NCBI RefSeq assembly: GCF_035627495.1
Contig: NZ_DASPLO010000173.1
Coordinates: 1-64,000, forward strand
Length of the DNA: 64,000 nt
DNA from: Methylocaldum sp035627495
Lineage (GTDB): Bacteria; Pseudomonadota; Gammaproteobacteria; Methylococcales; Methylococcaceae
Direction of reading: 5' to 3'
Within the stretch, counting starts at the first letter, position 1. Each line of letters begins with the position of its first letter. This document shows positions 61,858 to 64,000 of the stretch, piece by piece. Made by a program: the position numbers and the translations under genes. The notes beneath the pieces were generated by a model that did no database searches, had not been told where the DNA came from, and saw only the letters and a list, made by a program, of their open reading frames with translations.

Positions 61858-64000
61858 TGGTTCGCTTGCTTAAAGCACTTATCTTGCTAACGTCGATCAT
61901 TGGCCAGGGCTGGGTGGGAGCCGAAGAGAATCTGCTCGAACAGGCTCAAGATTACATCCAAAAGGGGGAGTTTAAGGCGGCGGTCATTCAGTTGAAGAAT
62001 TTGCTTCAGAGTGAACCTGAAAACGCCGACGCGCGCGTGCTGATCGGGGAGGCCTATCTGATGCTGGGCGATGGCCCATCGGCGGCAAAGGAACTGGAGA
62101 AAGCCCGGGATTTCAGCGCACCCAAGGAAAAATGGATCGTTCCACTGGCTCGAGCCTACCTGTTGCAGGACAAGCCGAAGGCCGTGCTGGACCAGATCAA
62201 GCCGGGTGAAGATCTGGCCGATACGATCCGCGCTCAAGTTCACGGTATCCGTGGACTCGCCCAAGTTAGTCTCAAAGAGCCGGAGCGGGCGAAGGAGAGT
62301 TTCGCCGCCGCTCTGAAGCTCGATTCGTCCGCCAGCGATGCCTTGTTGGGTCTCGCCATGCTGGAGGCGCAACAAAAGCAATACAAGAAAGCGGTCGAAT
62401 ACGCCAATCAGGCGATCGCCAAGGACTCCAAGAATGTGAATGCGTGGATTGTCGCAGGGGAAATGAAGCGGCTGGATGGCGATCAGCAAGGGGCGGTCGA
62501 TGCCTTCACCAAGGCGCTCGATGCTCAGCCTTTCGATGCGCGGGCCCGGCTGGGGCGGGCTGCGGTTTATCTCGGTCTGGGTGAGCCGGAGGAAGCACAG
62601 AAAGGCGTCGACGAGGTTCGAAAGGCGGCGGGAGATGTGCCGCTGGCGCTTTATTTTCACGCGCTAATTGCCTTTCAGAAGAAAGAGCTTCAAGTAGCTG
62701 AAGATGCTCTTGTCAAGGTCACCAATGCTCTTCCGAATCATCTGCCAAGCAGACTGCTTTTGGGCACGATCGCTTATCAACAGGGTAAATACGAGTCCGC
62801 GGAAAACAATCTCTCTCAATATCTCGGGGCATTTCCCAAATATTTGCCTGCGGCCAAGTTGCTGGCGGCGACACGGATGAAACTGGGGCGTGCCCATGAA
62901 GCCGTCGATCTTTTGAAGGGGGTGGAAGACCAGGCGTCTAACGATCCTCAATTTCTTGCTCTCCTTGGCAGCGCCTATCTTCAAGACAAGCAATACGATT
63001 CAGGTACGGAATATCTAAGCCGCGCCTCCGAACTCGCGCCCAACGAGGCATCGGTCAAGGCGCAACTGGCTTTGGGACGTATTGCGTCCGGGCAAATGGA
63101 GCAGGCCGTGGACGATCTCAAATCCGCCGTTGACTTGGATCAGAACCTGCTGCAAGCGGACGTGATGCTGGTCCTCGCCTTGATTCAGCAAAAGAAGCCG
63201 GAAGACGCCATCGAGTCGGCCCAAAAAATGAAGAGCAAGTTGCCCGGCGATCCCATGCCGGACAATTTGCTGGGCGCCGCCTATATGTCCAAGGGTGATG
63301 CGGATAAGGCGCGCGAGCACTGGGAGGCTGCTTTGAAACTCAAGCCCGATTATGCGACCGCCGCACTTAATTTGGCCAAACTGGAACTCAGTCGCAACAA
63401 GCTCGATGCGGCGGCTCAGCGTTATGAACAAATTCGCCAGCGAAACCCGAAAAACCTGGCGGCGCATATTGGTCTCGCTCAGATTGCCGAAATGCGCAAG
63501 GATTATCCACAGATGGAGAAATATCTGAAGGAAGCGCGTGAAAAAAATCCCAAGGCGTTACAGCCATCGCTGATGTTGTCTCGATATTTCCTGGCGCAGG
63601 GCAAGCCTCTGCAAGCGCTGGAAGCCGCCCGCGATGCCGAGAGCAATAATCCCGATCAGCCGCTGGTGCTGCAAAACCTCGGTTTAGCCCAACTCGCCAA
63701 TGATCAAGGGGCCAGTGCCGTAGCGACATTCAAGAAACTGGTGAGCAAAGTTCCGAGCAATCCCGAGTACCGTCATCAGCTTGCCCAAACTCTTTACAGG
63801 GCGGGCGAAAAGCAGGCGGCGAGAACCGAGTGGGAAGGTGCTTTGAAACAGGCTCCCGATTATGTGCCGGCTCTCTTAGCCCAGGCGGAACTAAACCTTC
63901 AGGACAAGAAATACGAACAGGCACTAAAAATAGCGGAGGATATCAAGGCCAAACACCCGAAATCGCATGCGGGTTTTCAATTGGAAGGCGATGTGCAGTT
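61858..64000 (+). CDS. prsT: PEP-CTERM system TPR lipoprotein-like/periplasmic protein PrsT (partial)
   Basis: The frame opens at ATG 61858, 10 bp after prsR, and is still open at the right edge (714 codons visible; PrsT is about 900 residues). The start MVRLLKALILLTSIIG is a signal peptide, with the cut near GWVGAEE. No lipobox Cys is seen in the visible part. The rest is tandem TPR units, for example YIQKGEFKAAVIQLKNLLQS, AAALKLDSSASDALLGLAML, and HWEAALKLKPDYATAALNLA. It is expected to act in the envelope, and it is co-transcribed with prsK and prsR. Confidence 0.9.

Overview
The window is chromosomal DNA of a motile, Gram-negative gammaproteobacterium. Several blocks together suggest a methanotroph of the Methylococcales: a hopanoid operon with a one-enzyme squalene synthase and the aminohopanoid transaminase HpnO, a CopC/CopD copper pair attached to that operon, a polar-type flagellar and chemotaxis locus, and a PEP-CTERM/exosortase-associated exopolysaccharide block (EpsB-type transferase, PrsK, PrsR, PrsT). 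The assignment is an inference from gene content; no rRNA or methane monooxygenase gene lies in the window.

Layout. (1) 0-6 kb: the right end of an IS66-family element abuts recC (minus strand). A sulfide:quinone oxidoreductase (minus strand) and a small secreted protein of unknown function, carrying a run of nine G, diverge from a shared 309-bp region. (2) 6-26 kb: a plus-strand motility locus, fliL-fliM-fliN-fliO-fliP-fliQ-fliR-flhB-flhA-flhF-fleN-fliA-cheY-cheZ-cheA-cheB-motC-motD-parC-parP-cheW, then a 54-residue gene and a DUF2802 gene. It encodes C-ring and export-gate parts, flagellar placement factors, sigma-28, the CheA pathway, a second stator pair and the polar array anchor. (3) 26-38 kb: hopanoid genes. 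hpnM (plus) converges on a minus-strand run read as squalene synthase, shc, hpnG, hpnN, hpnO, copC, copD; hpnH diverges from the squalene synthase gene. (4) 38-43 kb: an isoprenylcysteine-methyltransferase-like membrane protein, a phosphopantetheinyl transferase, a FabG-like reductase overlapping a family 2 glycosyltransferase, and a cation/proton antiporter. (5) 43-54 kb, minus strand: an envelope operon bamA-skp-fabZ-lpxA-rnhB-MOSC that lacks the usual lpxD and lpxB, then phoU, rlmM, galE, moeA and mobB. (6) 53.6-64 kb: two nucleotide-sugar enzymes (minus), a 990-bp stretch without a convincing gene, then the sugar transferase and prsK-prsR-prsT (plus), with prsT running off the end.

How the parts work together. 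The motility genes form one long, tightly spaced unit with many 4-nt stop/start overlaps, and the order resembles the Pseudomonas-type polar flagellum cluster. The hopanoid genes cover squalene synthesis, cyclisation, adenosylhopane formation and cleavage, amination, and transport toward the outer membrane. The final block makes and regulates surface polysaccharide.

I did not find a clearly new multi-gene system. The best leads are the in-frame G9 tract in the secreted protein at 5.2 kb, the three 24-residue repeats in the CheA linker, the copper genes joined to the hopanoid operon, the envelope operon missing lpxD and lpxB, and the coupled reductase/glycosyltransferase pair near a phosphopantetheinyl transferase. 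No CRISPR array, prophage, rRNA or tRNA was recognised.
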